Shown here: positions 48,990 through 60,819 of the stretch, in pieces | How positions within the stretch are numbered: position 1 is the stretch's first letter | Layout: each line of letters starts with the position of its first letter | From: Salinicola tamaricis | GTDB lineage: Bacteria > Pseudomonadota > Gammaproteobacteria > Pseudomonadales > Halomonadaceae | Length of the DNA stretch: 64,000 nt | Direction: 5' to 3' | NCBI RefSeq assembly: GCF_003006155.1 | Contig: NZ_CP023559.1 | Coordinates: 1,364,001-1,428,000 of the forward strand | Position numbers and translations under genes: made by a program | The notes under the pieces: generated by a model | What the model was told of the DNA's origin: nothing | Seen by the model: only the letters and a program-made list of their open reading frames with translations | Database searches by the model: none

Positions 48990-50567
48990 TCAGAAGTGAT
49001 CGACGGCGGCGGCGCGCCAGTCGGCCTGCCACGCCTCGGGAATCTCATCCCCCAGCAGCTGGCCGTCGGTCAGCCGCGGCAGCTCGAACGCCGCATAGCC
49101 ACGCGCCGGCGCATAGCTGCTGCGGTGGCGGATATGGTCCGGGGTCAGCGCATCGAAGCGCTCGAGCCCCATGGCGCCGGTGATCGCGGCGAAGCCATCC
49201 AGGGTTGCGCGGTGGTAGCGCGCCACCCGCTCGGCTTTCTCCGGCACGTTGATCGCCCGCGCTCGCTTGGGGTCCTGGGTGGCCACGCCCGTGGGGCACT
49301 TGTTGGTATGGCAGCGCCGGGCCTGGATACAACCGACCGCGAACATGAACGGGCGCGCGGCGTTGCACATGTCGGCGCCGAGCGCGGTCTTGACCACCAT
49401 GTCGTAACCCAGGGCGACCTTGCCGCTGGCGACGAGGCGGATCTTGTCGCGCAGCCCGGCGCCGCGCAGGGCGTTGTCGACGAACGGCAGCGCCTCGTCG
49501 ATGAACACGCCGAGGCGGTCCGAGAACTCCTGGGGCGCCGCACCGGTGCCGCCCTCGGCGCCATCGATGACGATGAAGTCGACCAGCGTGCCGGTCTCGA
49601 TCATCGCCTTGCAGATGCCCAGGAACTCGTGACGCACGCCGAGACACAGCTTGATGCCCACCGGCTTGCCGTCGCAGAGCTCGCGCAGCCGAGCGACGAA
49701 CGCCATCAGCTCGCGCGGGTTGGAGAACTCCGGATGCGCGGGAGGCGAGGCGCAATCCTGGCCGGCCTCGATCTGGCGCGTGCTGGCGATCTCCTGATTG
49801 ACCTTGGCCCCCGGCAGCAGTCCGCCATGAGAGGGCTTGGCCCCCTGGGAGATCTTGATCTCGACCATCTGACCTGCTCGCGCGCTCGCGCGTGCGCTTG
49901 TCGCGAAAGGTCTCGGCGTCGAAGCGGCCGTTCTTGTGGCGACAGCCGAAGTAGGCGGTACCCAGCTCCCAGATCAGGTCACCACCATGCTTCTCATGAT
50001 AAGGGCTGATCGCCCCCGCCGGTGTCGTGGGCAAAACCGCCCTGCTTGGCCCCCAGTTCATCGCTTCGATGGCGTTGCCCGAGAGCGAGCCGAAGCTCAT
50101 TGCCGAGATGTTGAGGCGCGACGAGCGGTAGGGCCGCGTGCACTGGGGGCCACCGATGTGAGAGAAGCGCTGCTCGTCGGGCACTTTGCGCGGCGCCATC
50201 GAGTGGAAGGAGAAGTTGTAGCCGGCGGCATCGACGTCACGGATGGTGCCGAACGGCGAGGTATCGCCGGTGCCATCGGCGCGGGCGTGATCAGGTTGCG
50301 CTGCTCGGGAGAAGGGCCCCCGCTGGTCTCGGATTCGAAGAAGTACTGGCGCAGCTCCGGGCGCACGAACTCGACATGTAGCGCAGGTGACCGATCAGCG
50401 GGTAGTTTGTAGAGCACGTTGGCGGTGGAACTCAGATCGCGCCAGCCGATCAGCGCGCGGCACCCATAACAGCAGCAGCAGCCACAGCCAGGGATGCCAG
50501 ACCACGCCGACGGCGAGAATCAGCGCCAGCGTCACGGGAACGAAAGGTAAAAGAGGCGACGGTACAT
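48990..50567 (-). CDS. FMN-binding glutamate-synthase-family protein, multiply frameshifted
   Basis: About 525 residues after repair: an N-terminal hydrophobic anchor (LILAVGVVWHPWLWLLLLLWVPR) and a Glu_synthase domain. Seen in pieces: RLNISAMSFGSLSGNAIEAMNWG, SPYHEKHGGDLIWELGTAYFGC, EIKISQGAKPSHGGLLPG, FIVIDGAEGGTGAAPQEFSD and the iron-sulfur cysteines CIQARRCHTNKCPTG. It lacks the amidotransferase domain of GltB, so the physiological reaction is unclear. Start at MYRRLFYLSF. At least five indels (near 50535, 50440, 50310-50250, 50030 and 49880). Confidence 0.8.
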
Positions 50568-50836
50568 GTCGTGGTATCCATCCGAGGAGTCGGACCTTCA
50601 GTGTTGGTCGCGGTGACCGATTGTTCAAATCGGTAACACGCCCCTCGCGTCTTCCCATCTCCTCGCTCCCCTCTCCCCCTTTCCCCTTTCCCAGTCCCTA
50701 CCCCTCTGACCTTCAGCCTCCACCCTTGTCCGACATTGACCATCAAACATCTGACATAAAGACCATCGTCGACTGTCGTCGTTGCCCACTTCATGCCACT
50801 TTGATAGATCAGGTTTCCCTACTAGAGGTCTCTCCC

Positions 50837-52208
50837 ATGGACGGCTGGACGCAAACCCTGTCGGCCGGGCCGCTGCTCGGCATCGCTGCCGCCGCGATCG
50901 CCCTGCTGCTGGTCCTGATCATTCGCTTTCATCTGCACGCCTTCCCCACCCTGGTGCTGGTCAGCCTGCTGACCGCCTTTGCCACCGGCATCCCCGGCGC
51001 CATCGTCGATACCATGACCGACAGCTTCGCCGGCACGCTGGGCTCGGTGGCGCTGCTGGTCGGCTTCGGTGCCATGCTCGGCAAGCTGGTGGAGCACTCC
51101 GGCGGTGCCCAGGTGCTGGCCGAACGCATGGTGTCGCTGTTCGGCGAGTCCCGCGCACCGTTCGCGCTGGGTATCGCCTCGCTGATCATGGGCTTCCCGA
51201 TCTTCTTCGATGCCGGGCTGATCGTGATGCTGCCGATCATCTTCGCGGTGGCCAAGCGCCTCGGCGGCCCCGTACTGCTCTACGCCCTGCCGGCGGCGGC
51301 GGCGTTTTCGGTGATGCACGTGTCGTGCCGCCCCACCCCGGCCCGGTCACCGCCACCGAGCTCTACGGCGCCAACCTGGGCCTGGTGCTGCTGGTGGGAA
51401 TCCTGATCGCCTTCCCGATGTGGTACCTCTCGGGTTACCTGTGGGGGCGTTTCGCCGCCAGCCGTTTCGACTTCAAGCTGGAAGTCAGCCTCTTCGGCGG
51501 CCAGGACAACGACACGATCGAGAATCCGCCCAGCGTGGGCACGGTCATCGCGCTGCTGCTGCTGCGCTGGCGCTGATCTTTCTCAACACCGGGCTCGATT
51601 TCGCCCGCGCCGCCGGCGTGGCCGACAGCGACGCCACCTGGTTCCAATTTCTCTCCTCGCTGGGTGAGACGCCGATCGCGCTGCTGATCTCGGTGCTGGT
51701 GGCGATCTACGTGCTGGGTAGCCGCCGCGGTGAAGGCGGCAGCGCGCTGGAGAAGATCGTCGACTCCTCGCTGGGGCCGATCTGCTCGGTGATCCTGATC
51801 ACCGGCGCCGGCGGCATGTTTGGCGGCGTGCTGCAGGCCTCCGGCATCGGCGATGCGCTCTCCGATTCGATGAGCGATCTGGGCATGCCGTGATCGCCGC
51901 CTACCTGGTCGCGGGTGTCATGCGCCTGGCCCAGGGCTCGGCCACGGTGGCGCTGGTCACCGCCGCCGGGCTGATGGCACCGCCGTCGCCAGCGGCGATT
52001 TCTCGGCTCGGCCATGCAGGTGGTCGCGATCACCCTGGCCACCGCCGGCTCGGTGTTCGCCGGCCACGTCAACGACTCCGGCTTCTGGCTGGTGGGGCGG
52101 CTATTGGGCATGGACGTCAAGACCACGCTGATGACCTGGACCGTGCAGCAGGCGCTGGAGTCGATGGTCGGCTTCCTGCTGGCCGGCGTTGTCTATCTAC
52201 TGTTCTGA
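50837..52208 (+). CDS. GntP-family permease, multiply frameshifted
   Basis: About 457 residues after repair, in the gluconate:H+ symporter family. Seen: LGIAAAAIALLLVLIIRFHLHAF, GSVALLVGFGAMLGKLVE, GFPIFFDAGLIVMLPIIF, PHPGPVTATELYGANLG, ITGAGGMFGGVLQASGIG, LRLAQGSATVAL-type stretch (MRLAQGSATVAL) and GHVNDSGFW. Indels near 51325, 51560, 51890 and 51985. The substrate is probably a sugar acid or hydroxy acid. The next gene downstream is an OYE flavoprotein. Confidence 0.87.
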
Positions 52209-52374
52209 TCCGGCCAGGGAGGAGATATCGGGCGTCGAGATCAGGGGTATAGCCAGCGCCTATCGCAGCGGTAGTCAGCGACATTGGTTGGTCGGCTAAT
52301 AGTTAACTAGACTTTGGTCGATCTGCCGATACCGGCAACCAATTCCGTCTCCAATCTGGAAAGGAGTTCTCGAT

Positions 52375-53502
52375 ATGGCATCGCTGTTCGAACCGTTCGA
52401 TCTCAACGGCACACGGCTCAATAACCGTATCGTCATGGCGCCGATGACCCGCTCTCGCGCGCCGGACGATATCCCCAACGAAATGGGTGCACTCTATTAT
52501 CGCCAGCGCGCCTCCGCTGGCCTGATCATCTCCGAGGGCACGCCGATTTCGCGCCAGGGCAGGGCTATCTCTACAACCCCGGCATCTTCGGCCCCGACCA
52601 GATCGCGGGCTGGGCCAAGGCAACCCGCGCGGTACACGCGAGGCGGCATCTCTTTGCTCAGATCTGGCACGTGGGCCGGGTCTCGCACACCTCGATCCAG
52701 ATCGCCGGCCAGCCGCCGGTCGGCCCCAGCGAGCAGCAGGGTGGCATGGCTTTCGGCTATAACGACGCCGGCACCCCGGACATGCTCGCGGCGAGCCAGC
52801 CGCGCCGGCTCGAGACCGCCGAAGTGCGCGAGATCGTGCGCGATTTCGCCCAGGCGGCGGTCAATGCCCGCGAGGCGGGCTTCGACGGGGTCGAAATACA
52901 TGGCGCCAACGGCTATCTGTTCGAGCAGTTCCTCAACCCGCACGTCAACGACCGCGACGACGCTACGGCGGCTCGCGCGAGAATCGCTGCCGCCTGCTGC
53001 TGGAGGCCGTCGACGAGGCGAGCAAGATGATCGGCGCCCACCGGGTCGGCGTCCGGCTGTCGCCCTTCGGCACGCTATTCGACATGCCGGAATACGACGA
53101 CAACGGCGAGACCTATCTGTATCTCGCCCGCGAGTTCGACAAGCGCGGGCTGGCCTATGTCCACCTGCACGATCAGGGTGGCCAGGGCATGTCGCCGATG
53201 CCGCGCGAGTATCTGCGCCGGTTCCGCGACGTCTACCACGGCAATCTGCTGCTCGCGGGCAACCTGGATCAGGCCGAAGCGCAGGCCCTGGTCGACGCAG
53301 GCACCATCGACCTGCCGTGTTCGGGCGCCTCTACACCTCCAATCCGGATCTGGTCGAGCGCATGCAGAACGGCTGGCCGCTGGCCGACTTCGACCCGGAT
53401 ACCTTCTACGGTGGCGATGCCCGCGGCTATGTCGACTTCCCCACCTATGCCGAAGAGCAGGCGCGCAAGGCTCGCGAGCAGGCGATCCAGGCGAAGTCCT
53501 GA
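52375..53502 (+). CDS. Old yellow enzyme family NADH:flavin oxidoreductase, multiply frameshifted
   Basis: About 375 residues. Seen across frames: FDLNGTRLNNRIVMAPMTRSR, IISEGTPISRQG, QIWHVGRVSH, FDGVEIHGANGYLFEQFLNPHVN, GVRLSPFG and the FMN-phosphate region FGRLYTSNPDL. Reduces activated double bonds with FMN. Indels near 52565, 52640, 52970 and 53320. Ends with two hairpins before mmsB on the other strand. Confidence 0.88.
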   Translation: MASLFEPFDLNGTRLNNRIVMAPMTRSRAPDDIPNEMGALYYRQRASAGLIISEGTPISRQGRAISTTPASSAPTRSRAGPRQPARYTRGGISLLRSGTWAGSRTPRSRSPASRRSAPASSRVAWLSAITTPAPRTCSRRASRAGSRPPKCARSCAISPRRRSMPARRASTGSKYMAPTAICSSSSSTRTSTTATTLRRLARESLPPAAGGRRRGEQDDRRPPGRRPAVALRHAIRHAGIRRQRRDLSVSRPRVRQARAGLCPPARSGWPGHVADAARVSAPVPRRLPRQSAARGQPGSGRSAGPGRRRHHRPAVFGRLYTSNPDLVERMQNGWPLADFDPDTFYGGDARGYVDFPTYAEEQARKAREQAIQAKS

Positions 53503-53509
53503 CACCCCG

Positions 53510-53536
53510 AGCGCCGCGTCAGATCACCGCGGCGCT
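53510..53536 (+). terminator. Hairpin after the OYE gene
   Basis: Nine-base-pair stem AGCGCCGCG / CGCGGCGCT, 9-nt loop, 7 nt after the stop. Confidence 0.55.
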
Positions 53537-53597
53537 CTATGCGTGCGTCACTCTGCGCACGCACCCCAGCAGAGCAGCCCCCCAGAACGGGCAGCCC

Positions 53598-53626
53598 AGA
53601 CGCCCCGGCCACGCGCCGGGGCGTCT
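53598..53626. terminator. Bidirectional hairpin between OYE and mmsB genes
   Basis: Perfect 12-bp stem AGACGCCCCGGC / GCCGGGGCGTCT with a 5-nt loop between convergent genes. Confidence 0.65.
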
Positions 53627-53664
53627 GCGCGTCGTCACCCATGGCGCTCTCTCGCCGGGGGCGA

Positions 53665-54565
53665 TCACTCATGCCCGCGCGCATAGAAGCGCTGAATGCT
53701 GGAGAAGTCGTAGCCTTCGCCACCAGCGGCGGCATGGAAGCCGTAGAGACTCTTGGCCAGTGCGCCCAGCGTGTGGTCGAGTGGCTCTTAAGCGCGGCCT
53801 CCTGGGCCAGGCGCAGATCCTTGTTCATCAGCGTGACCCCGAAGCCGCCCTGATAGTCGTGGCTGGCCGGCGCCTCGGGCATCACCCCGGGCCAGGGGTT
53901 GTAGACCTTGAGCGCCCAGTTGCTGCCGGAACTCTCGGCCATGATCGCCGAGAGCACGGCGGATCAAGGCCATTGTCGACGCCGAGCTGCAGCGCCTCGG
54001 CGGTGCCCGCCATGAGAATGCCCAGCAGCATGTTGTTGCAGATCTTGGCGGTCTGCCCCGGCGCCGCTGTCGCCGGCATGGAAGACGTTGCGCCCCATCG
54101 TCTCCAGCAGCGGCCGGCGCGCTCGACCGCTTCCGCCGGGCCGCCACAGATGAAGGTCAGGGTGCCGGCGCGGGCCCCGCCCACGCCGCCGGAGACCGGC
54201 GCATCGAGCATGACCCGCCCCAGCTCGCCGGCACGCGTCGCCAGCGCGCGGGAAGTTGCGGCATCGATGGTGGAGCAGTCGATGATCAGCGTCGCCGGGT
54301 CGATCATCTCGAGCAGACCGGCGTCAGCGGCGCCAGCGCCCAGATAGAGCCCCTGAGCCGCCGCCGCCGAGGGCAGCATACTGATCACCACCTCGGCCCC
54401 GGTTGCCGCCTCTTGCGGTGTAGCGGCAGCGCTCGCACCGCTGGCCACCGCCGCCTCGACCAGTGCCGGCAGTAGATCGAAGACACGCACCGTATGCCCC
54501 GCCTTGACCAGATTGGCGGCCATCGGCCCGCCCATGTTGCCGACACCGAAAAATGCGATATTCAT
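53665..54565 (-). CDS. mmsB: 3-hydroxyisobutyrate dehydrogenase, frameshifted
   Basis: About 300 residues. Oxidises 3-hydroxyisobutyrate to methylmalonate semialdehyde in valine degradation. N-terminal NAD site FFGVGNMGGPMAANLVKAGH, substrate loop DAPVSGGVGGARAGTLTF, catalytic-lysine region GQTAKICNNMLLG, and C-terminal MNKDLRLAQEAA. Indels near 54118, 54062, 53960 and 53790. Same strand as mmsA, 129 nt downstream of it. Confidence 0.9.
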
Positions 54566-54694
54566 CGTCCGCTCTCCCCTGAGATGGCGTATCCGTCTCT
54601 CGCCCTGACCTACCCGTCTCTCTCGTTCTCACATATCTGCCCCAGGTCCTGACCTATCCGCCGAGAGCCCTGGCAGGCTCGCCGCGGCGACGTC

Positions 54695-56190
<1,496 letters not shown>

Positions 56191-56385
56191 GGTCCGCTCC
56201 TGACGCGCTGGCAGACCGAGCTGACGCCGGTGAACACAGTGGCGTGGGGCGTCACTGGCGGCACCGCTCGGCCCGTCTCCGACGGGTGATCCCGAGCCTT
56301 GTCGAGTCGGGCTCTTCGATCAATGGCTAAGGTGTACCACGCGCCTGGCAGTCATAAGATGGCGTAAATTGCCGGGAGATGGACA

Positions 56386-57294
56386 ATGTTGCGCCAGCCG
56401 TTGCCACCATTGTCGGCCCAGACCTCGCCCTGGCCGCTGCCGCTGAGCGGACGCCGGGTGGTGATTCCGCAGGCGGCGATCGCCACGCTGGAGACCCACC
56501 CGCTGTGCCGAGAGTGTCTGCCCCACGGGGTCGGCTTCTATCCCCACGCGGCCGGCCACCAGATGCAGCGCTCGGCACCGCGCGACCATCTGCTGATCTA
56601 CTGTGAAGCGGGTTCAGGCATGGTGGAGTGCGCGGATAAGCTCTCTCCGGTGCGCGCCGGCGACGTGCTGCTGCTGCGCCCGCAGCGGGCGCATCGCTAT
56701 CGTGCCAACCCGCGTGATCCGTGGACGATCTACTGGGTGCACCTGGGCGGCACGGCGGCGGCGGACTACTTCGATGCCATCGCCGACTCGCACGACGAGG
56801 TGTGCATCCCTATCGGCCACCACCCGCGGGTCGTCGCCGAGTGGGAGCTGCTGCTGTCGGTGGTGACGCGCTTTCGCACGCTGCCGCTGATCCACGCCGC
56901 CAATCAGCTCAAGGCGCTGCTGACCTACATCGCCCTGGTGCGCCATCAGCGCGAGGCTCGCCATGCGGCGCTGGATGTTGCCCGGGTCAACACCTGGCTG
57001 CAGGCGCACCTCGACCGCCGGGTGGAACTCGCCACCCTGGTCGACGCCACCAGCGAGCTGTCGCGCTGCCAGTTCATCCGCGAGTACAAACGCCAGACCG
57101 GGCAGAGTCCGATGCAGGCGTTCCAGCACTTCAAGATCAGCCGCGCCTGCTACCTGCTCGATGTCACCGCGCTCGGCGTGGGCCAGATCGCCGCCGACCT
57201 GGGCTACGACGACCCTTACCACTTCTCGCGTCAGTTCAAGAAGGTGATGGGCGTGGCACCCCGCGACTACCGCCGCGAGCGCGCCGCGCATTGA
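56386..57294 (+). CDS. mmsR: AraC-family regulator of mmsAB
   Basis: Intact 302-residue protein: N-terminal cupin-like AraC ligand domain (HLLIYCEAGSGMVECADKLSPVRAGDVLLL) and two C-terminal HTH motifs (VELATLVDATSELSRCQFIREYKRQTG; GVGQIAADLGYDDPYHFSRQFKKVMG). Length and divergent placement against mmsA match Pseudomonas MmsR. The 195-nt gap to mmsA is the likely operator region. Confidence 0.87.
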   Translation: MLRQPLPPLSAQTSPWPLPLSGRRVVIPQAAIATLETHPLCRECLPHGVGFYPHAAGHQMQRSAPRDHLLIYCEAGSGMVECADKLSPVRAGDVLLLRPQRAHRYRANPRDPWTIYWVHLGGTAAADYFDAIADSHDEVCIPIGHHPRVVAEWELLLSVVTRFRTLPLIHAANQLKALLTYIALVRHQREARHAALDVARVNTWLQAHLDRRVELATLVDATSELSRCQFIREYKRQTGQSPMQAFQHFKISRACYLLDVTALGVGQIAADLGYDDPYHFSRQFKKVMGVAPRDYRRERAAH

Positions 57295-57374
57295 ATGCCC
57301 CTGCTCATCACCAGCGCTCGAGCTAGGCTGGGCCGGCAACGCGCCGGCACGCACAAGTTTCGCAACAGGCGCCC

Positions 57375-57401
57375 TACATTAAATTTGCTTCAGGCCGATA
57401 A
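57375..57401 (+). promoter_or_regulatory. Sigma-28 (FliA)-like promoter before the chemoreceptor gene
   Basis: TACA (57375-57378), 15-nt spacer, then the exact -10 consensus GCCGATAA (57394-57401). The E. coli FliA consensus is TAAA-N15-GCCGATAA. Lies about 50 nt upstream of the gene start. Confidence 0.6.
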
Positions 57402-57449
57402 GCTGCTTCCTAGTAGTCGAACTTTAATTAGAAGTCAGGAAAGGAATCC

Positions 57450-58781
57450 GTGATCATGCACTGGCCAACTACCTCCAAGACATCTCAGACGATCTCCCGC
57501 CTGCTGACACAGCTCGAACTCGGTGAAATTCCGAGCTTCGGCAATGCCCGCGAGTCACGCCGCCTGGGCCCCATCGTCGAGCGCATCGCCGAGCTGATTG
57601 CCCGCGCCAGCGACAGCGGCGACACCGAGACCGCTGAGGCCTTGGCCCAGCTCCAGCAGCGCTTCGACCTGATCTGCGATGTCACCTCCGACGGCCTCTG
57701 GGACATGACCGTGCGCAACGGTAACGCCGCCGACCCGAGCAATCCGTTCCAGTGGTCGCAGCAGTTCCGCCGCCTGCTGGGTTTTCGCGATACCCAGGAC
57801 TTTCCCAACGTGCTGGGCAGCTGGTCGGACCGGCTGCATCCGGAAGACAAGGCGCGCACCCTGGCGGCGTTCAAGGCCCACCTGGCGGACAGCAGCGGGC
57901 GTACGCCGTTCGACGTCAAGTATCGGCTCGCCACCCGCAGCGGCGATTACCGCTGGTTCCGCGCCCAGGGCGATACCGCGCGATGCCCACGGCGCGCCGC
58001 TGATCGTTGCCGGTTCACTGCGTGACATCCACGACCAGACGCTGCGCGAGGCCGAACTCGACAAGGTCGTGACCCGCTTCGAACTCTCGCGCGAGATGCT
58101 CAATGACGGCCTGTGGGACATGGAGGTGATCGCCGGCGACCCGGTCAATCCCAATAATCCCTTCTGGTGGTCGCTGCAGTTCCGCCGCCTGCTGGGATTC
58201 GAAACCGTGGAGGAGTTCCCGGACGTGCTGGAGAGCTGGTCGGGCCGCCTGCACCCCGAGGACAAGGAGGGCGCCATTCAGGCGTTCGGCAACCACTTGA
58301 ACGACTACTCGGGGCAGACACCCTACGACATCACCTTCCGCCTCAAGTGCAAGAACGGCACCTATCGCTGGTGTCCGCGGGCGGGGACAGACCCGGCGCG
58401 ATGCCGACGGCCGGCCGCTGCGTGTGGTCGGGGCGCTGGTGGATATCCATGCCCAGCACGAGCAGGCACTCATGCAGGAAGCACAGCAGGCGCAGCAGAC
58501 CCGGCTGGAGCGGACCATCGGCAGCGTCGACGATATCGTCTCGACCATTCAACGCATCGCCGATCAGACCAATATCCTATCGCTCAATGCGACCATCGAA
58601 GCCGCCCGGGCGGGAGAGAGTGGGCGCGGGTTCGCGGTGGTCGCCAGCGAAGTGCGCAAGTTGGCCCAACGAGATCCACGACGCCACGCGGAAGGCACGC
58701 GAGTTGGTCAATCGTGCCACGACCGAGGATGGCAACGCAGCATCGTCCGCTGCCGCACTCACCCACGCCCGACCGGCCTAG
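57450..58781 (+). CDS. Cytoplasmic PAS-PAS chemoreceptor with short signalling domain, frameshifted
   Basis: 444 residues after repair; no transmembrane segment. Two tandem PAS domains are internal duplicates ([21 protein letters not shown] against [28 protein letters not shown] in both). The C-terminus has the chemoreceptor hairpin tip [21 protein letters not shown] followed by [12 protein letters not shown], but little helix on either side and a stop soon after. Indels near 57980, 58375 and 58670. The architecture recalls P. aeruginosa BdlA. The sigma-28-like promoter supports a motility role. Confidence 0.85.
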
Positions 58782-59504
58782 AGATCGCCGAAGTAATGCT
58801 GCAGCAGCGTCAGTGCCACTACCGGGGCGGTTTCCGTGCGCAGGATACGCGGGCCGAGGGTGAGCGGCTGGAAGCCCGCGTGCTGCGCGGCGGCGACCTC
58901 GACGTCGGTGAGGCCGCCTTCGGGGCCGATCAGCAGCGCGGCGCTGTCGACCGCCTCTGCCTGGCGCCAGCTGTCGTCGGTGGCGGGGTGAAGCACTAGA
59001 CGCAGGCGCTCGTCACGCGCGGCGAGCCAGGCGTCCAGCGTCTGCGGCGGGTGCACCCGTGGCACGCTCGCGCGCCCGCACTGCTCGCAGGCGCTGACCG
59101 CCACGCCCTGCCAGTGGGCGAGCTTCTTGGCCTCACGCTCTCCCTTCAAACGTACGTCGCCGCGCTCGACGTAGAGCGGGGTGATCGCCGCCACGCCCAG
59201 CTCCACCGCTTTCTGGATCGCATAATCCATGCGGTCGCCCTTGGAGATCGCCTGCCCCAGATGCACCGTCAGCGGTGACTCGCAGCGCCCGGAGTCGAGC
59301 GACTCGACGCGCGCGACCACCCGCTTGCGCCCGGCCTCGATCAGGCGGGCTTGGGCTTCGAGCCCGGCACCATCGAAGAGCTTGAGCGGCGCGCCCTCGC
59401 CCAGGCGCAGCACCAGCGCCACGTGGCGCGCGGCACCCTCGGGGCAGAACGACGTCGCCGCCGACCCGGAAGTCGGCGGCGACATGAATACGCGGCATGG
59501 CCAT
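58778..59504 (-). CDS. rsmE: 16S rRNA (uracil-1498-N3)-methyltransferase, one frameshift
   Basis: 241 residues after removing one base. SPOUT methyltransferase: opening [24 protein letters not shown] and the knot [16 protein letters not shown]. An extra C near 59445 separates the first ~20 residues. The stop shares the four bases CTAG with the stop of the convergent chemoreceptor gene. Confidence 0.93.
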
Positions 59505-59511
59505 GGCGCGC

Positions 59512-59994
59512 TTACTGCGTGGTGTCTCTGGCCTGGGCGGCGCGCTGCTGCTTCTGAGCGTACATCGCCTCGAAGTTGACCGGCGCCAGCATCAGCGGCG
59601 GGAAGCTGCCGCGCCCGACCAGGCTATCGATGCACTCCCGCGCATAGGGGAAGAGCACGTTGGGGCAGAAGGCGCCCAGGGTGTGGTCGAGCTGCGCGCC
59701 GTCGAGGCCCGCGATACGGAACAGGCCGGCCTGCTCGACCTCGACCAGAAAGGCGGTGGCATCGTCTTCGTTGTTGGAGACCTGGGCGTCACCTTGACCA
59801 CGACTTCGTAGAGGTCCTGGCCGACCGACTCGCTGGTGGTGTCCAGATCGAGACCGACCTTGGGCTTGAACGGCTGCTGGACACACGCGCGGGGAGTTGG
59901 GGGCCTCGAACGAGATGTCCTTCACGTAGATGCGCTGCAGGGAGAACTGGAGCTGCTGTTCCTGCGTGCCCTGCTGATTGTTGTCTTCCGCCAT
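59512..59994 (-). CDS. secB: Protein-export chaperone SecB, frameshifted
   Basis: About 161 residues. Holds precursors unfolded for SecA. Seen: LQRIYVKDISFEAPNSP, FLVEVEQAGLFRIAGLDG, LGAFCPNVLFPYARECIDSLVGRGSFPPLMLAPVNF (in pieces). Three lost bases between 59885 and 59785 scramble about 30 residues, which in the alternative frames read QQPFKPKVGLDLDTT and YEVVVKVT. Seven nt upstream of rsmE. Confidence 0.93.
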   Translation of the reverse strand: MAEDNNQQGTQEQQLQFSLQRIYVKDISFEAPNSPRVCPAAVQAQGRSRSGHHQRVGRPGPLRSRGQGDAQVSNNEDDATAFLVEVEQAGLFRIAGLDGAQLDHTLGAFCPNVLFPYARECIDSLVGRGSFPPLMLAPVNFEAMYAQKQQRAAQARDTTQ

Positions 59995-60064
59995 GGTGCG
60001 TTTCCTTTGGATGAGATCGGAGCGGTTGGCGTGTAGCCCGCGGACGGGCGCGTATCGGATCGGC

Positions 60065-60485
60065 TCAGCGCTTGACCACCGGCAGGCTGTCGGCCTGCCA
60101 CTGGGCCATGCCGCCCTTGAGCTTGTAGACCCGCGAGAAGCCCGCCTGGCTCAGCTCGGTGACGGCGGCCGCCGAGCTCTGGCCATGTTGCAGACCACCA
60201 CCACGGGCTGGTCCTTGTGCTTCTCCAACTGGCCCAGGCGCTCCTTGAGGCGGGCCTGGGGCACGTTCTTGGCGCCGGCGATATGGCCGGCCTTGAACTC
60301 GGCGCTGTCGCGGATATCGATGACGACGCATCTTCGCGGTTGATCAGCGTGGTCGCTTCGCTGGTGGAGACGCCGGAAGCGCTGCCCCGCTTGGCCTCGA
60401 ACGCCAGCCACGCGAGCAGCACGACCAGGAAGGCGCTGACCAGCAGCGGATGATTTTCAACGAATTCGAACAACTGCTCGATCAT
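60065..60485 (-). CDS. Membrane-anchored rhodanese-like protein (YibN type), frameshifted
   Basis: 140 residues after repair. N-terminal helix (HPLLVSAFLVVLLAWLAFE) then a rhodanese domain: VIDIRDSAEFKAGHIAGAKNVP, the catalytic cysteine in VVVVCNMGQSS, and VYKLKGGMAQWQADSLPVVKR. Bases are missing near 60333 and 60178. Upstream of secB on the same strand, the common yibN-secB order (without grxC here). A minus-strand TATAAT lies at 60650-60655. Confidence 0.9.
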
Positions 60486-60819
60486 GGGTCTGCCGACACT
60501 CTCAAGCGGGAATGCTGGGCCGGGAAGCGCCGGGCCGCAAGACGCGGCGGCGCGGCTCCTGGCGCGCGTGGCCAAGCGCTGGCGCGGCACCTGAACCAGG
60601 CAAAAGCACCACGCTGGCTGAAACTCACGGCCCGTTTCGGGCGCCGGCCATTATACACGAGGCGGCAGCCGAGACGAGGCGCACGCCGGTCGAGCCGATG
60701 CTGCGGGTGCGCTATCTCCCGTGGGTACGCTAGCTGCGAGGCTGGGGCGTGCCCGCCGCGCCGCCCTGCGTATCGTCATCCTGTGTGTTTTCCGTTCATC
60801 GATCTTACCGAGGCTTGTC
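60486..60819. other. Divergent promoter region rhodanese/gpmI
   Basis: 334 nt with no supported gene. The minus strand has a perfect TATAAT at 60655-60650, but no good -35 was found. Nothing else is recognised. Confidence 0.4.
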
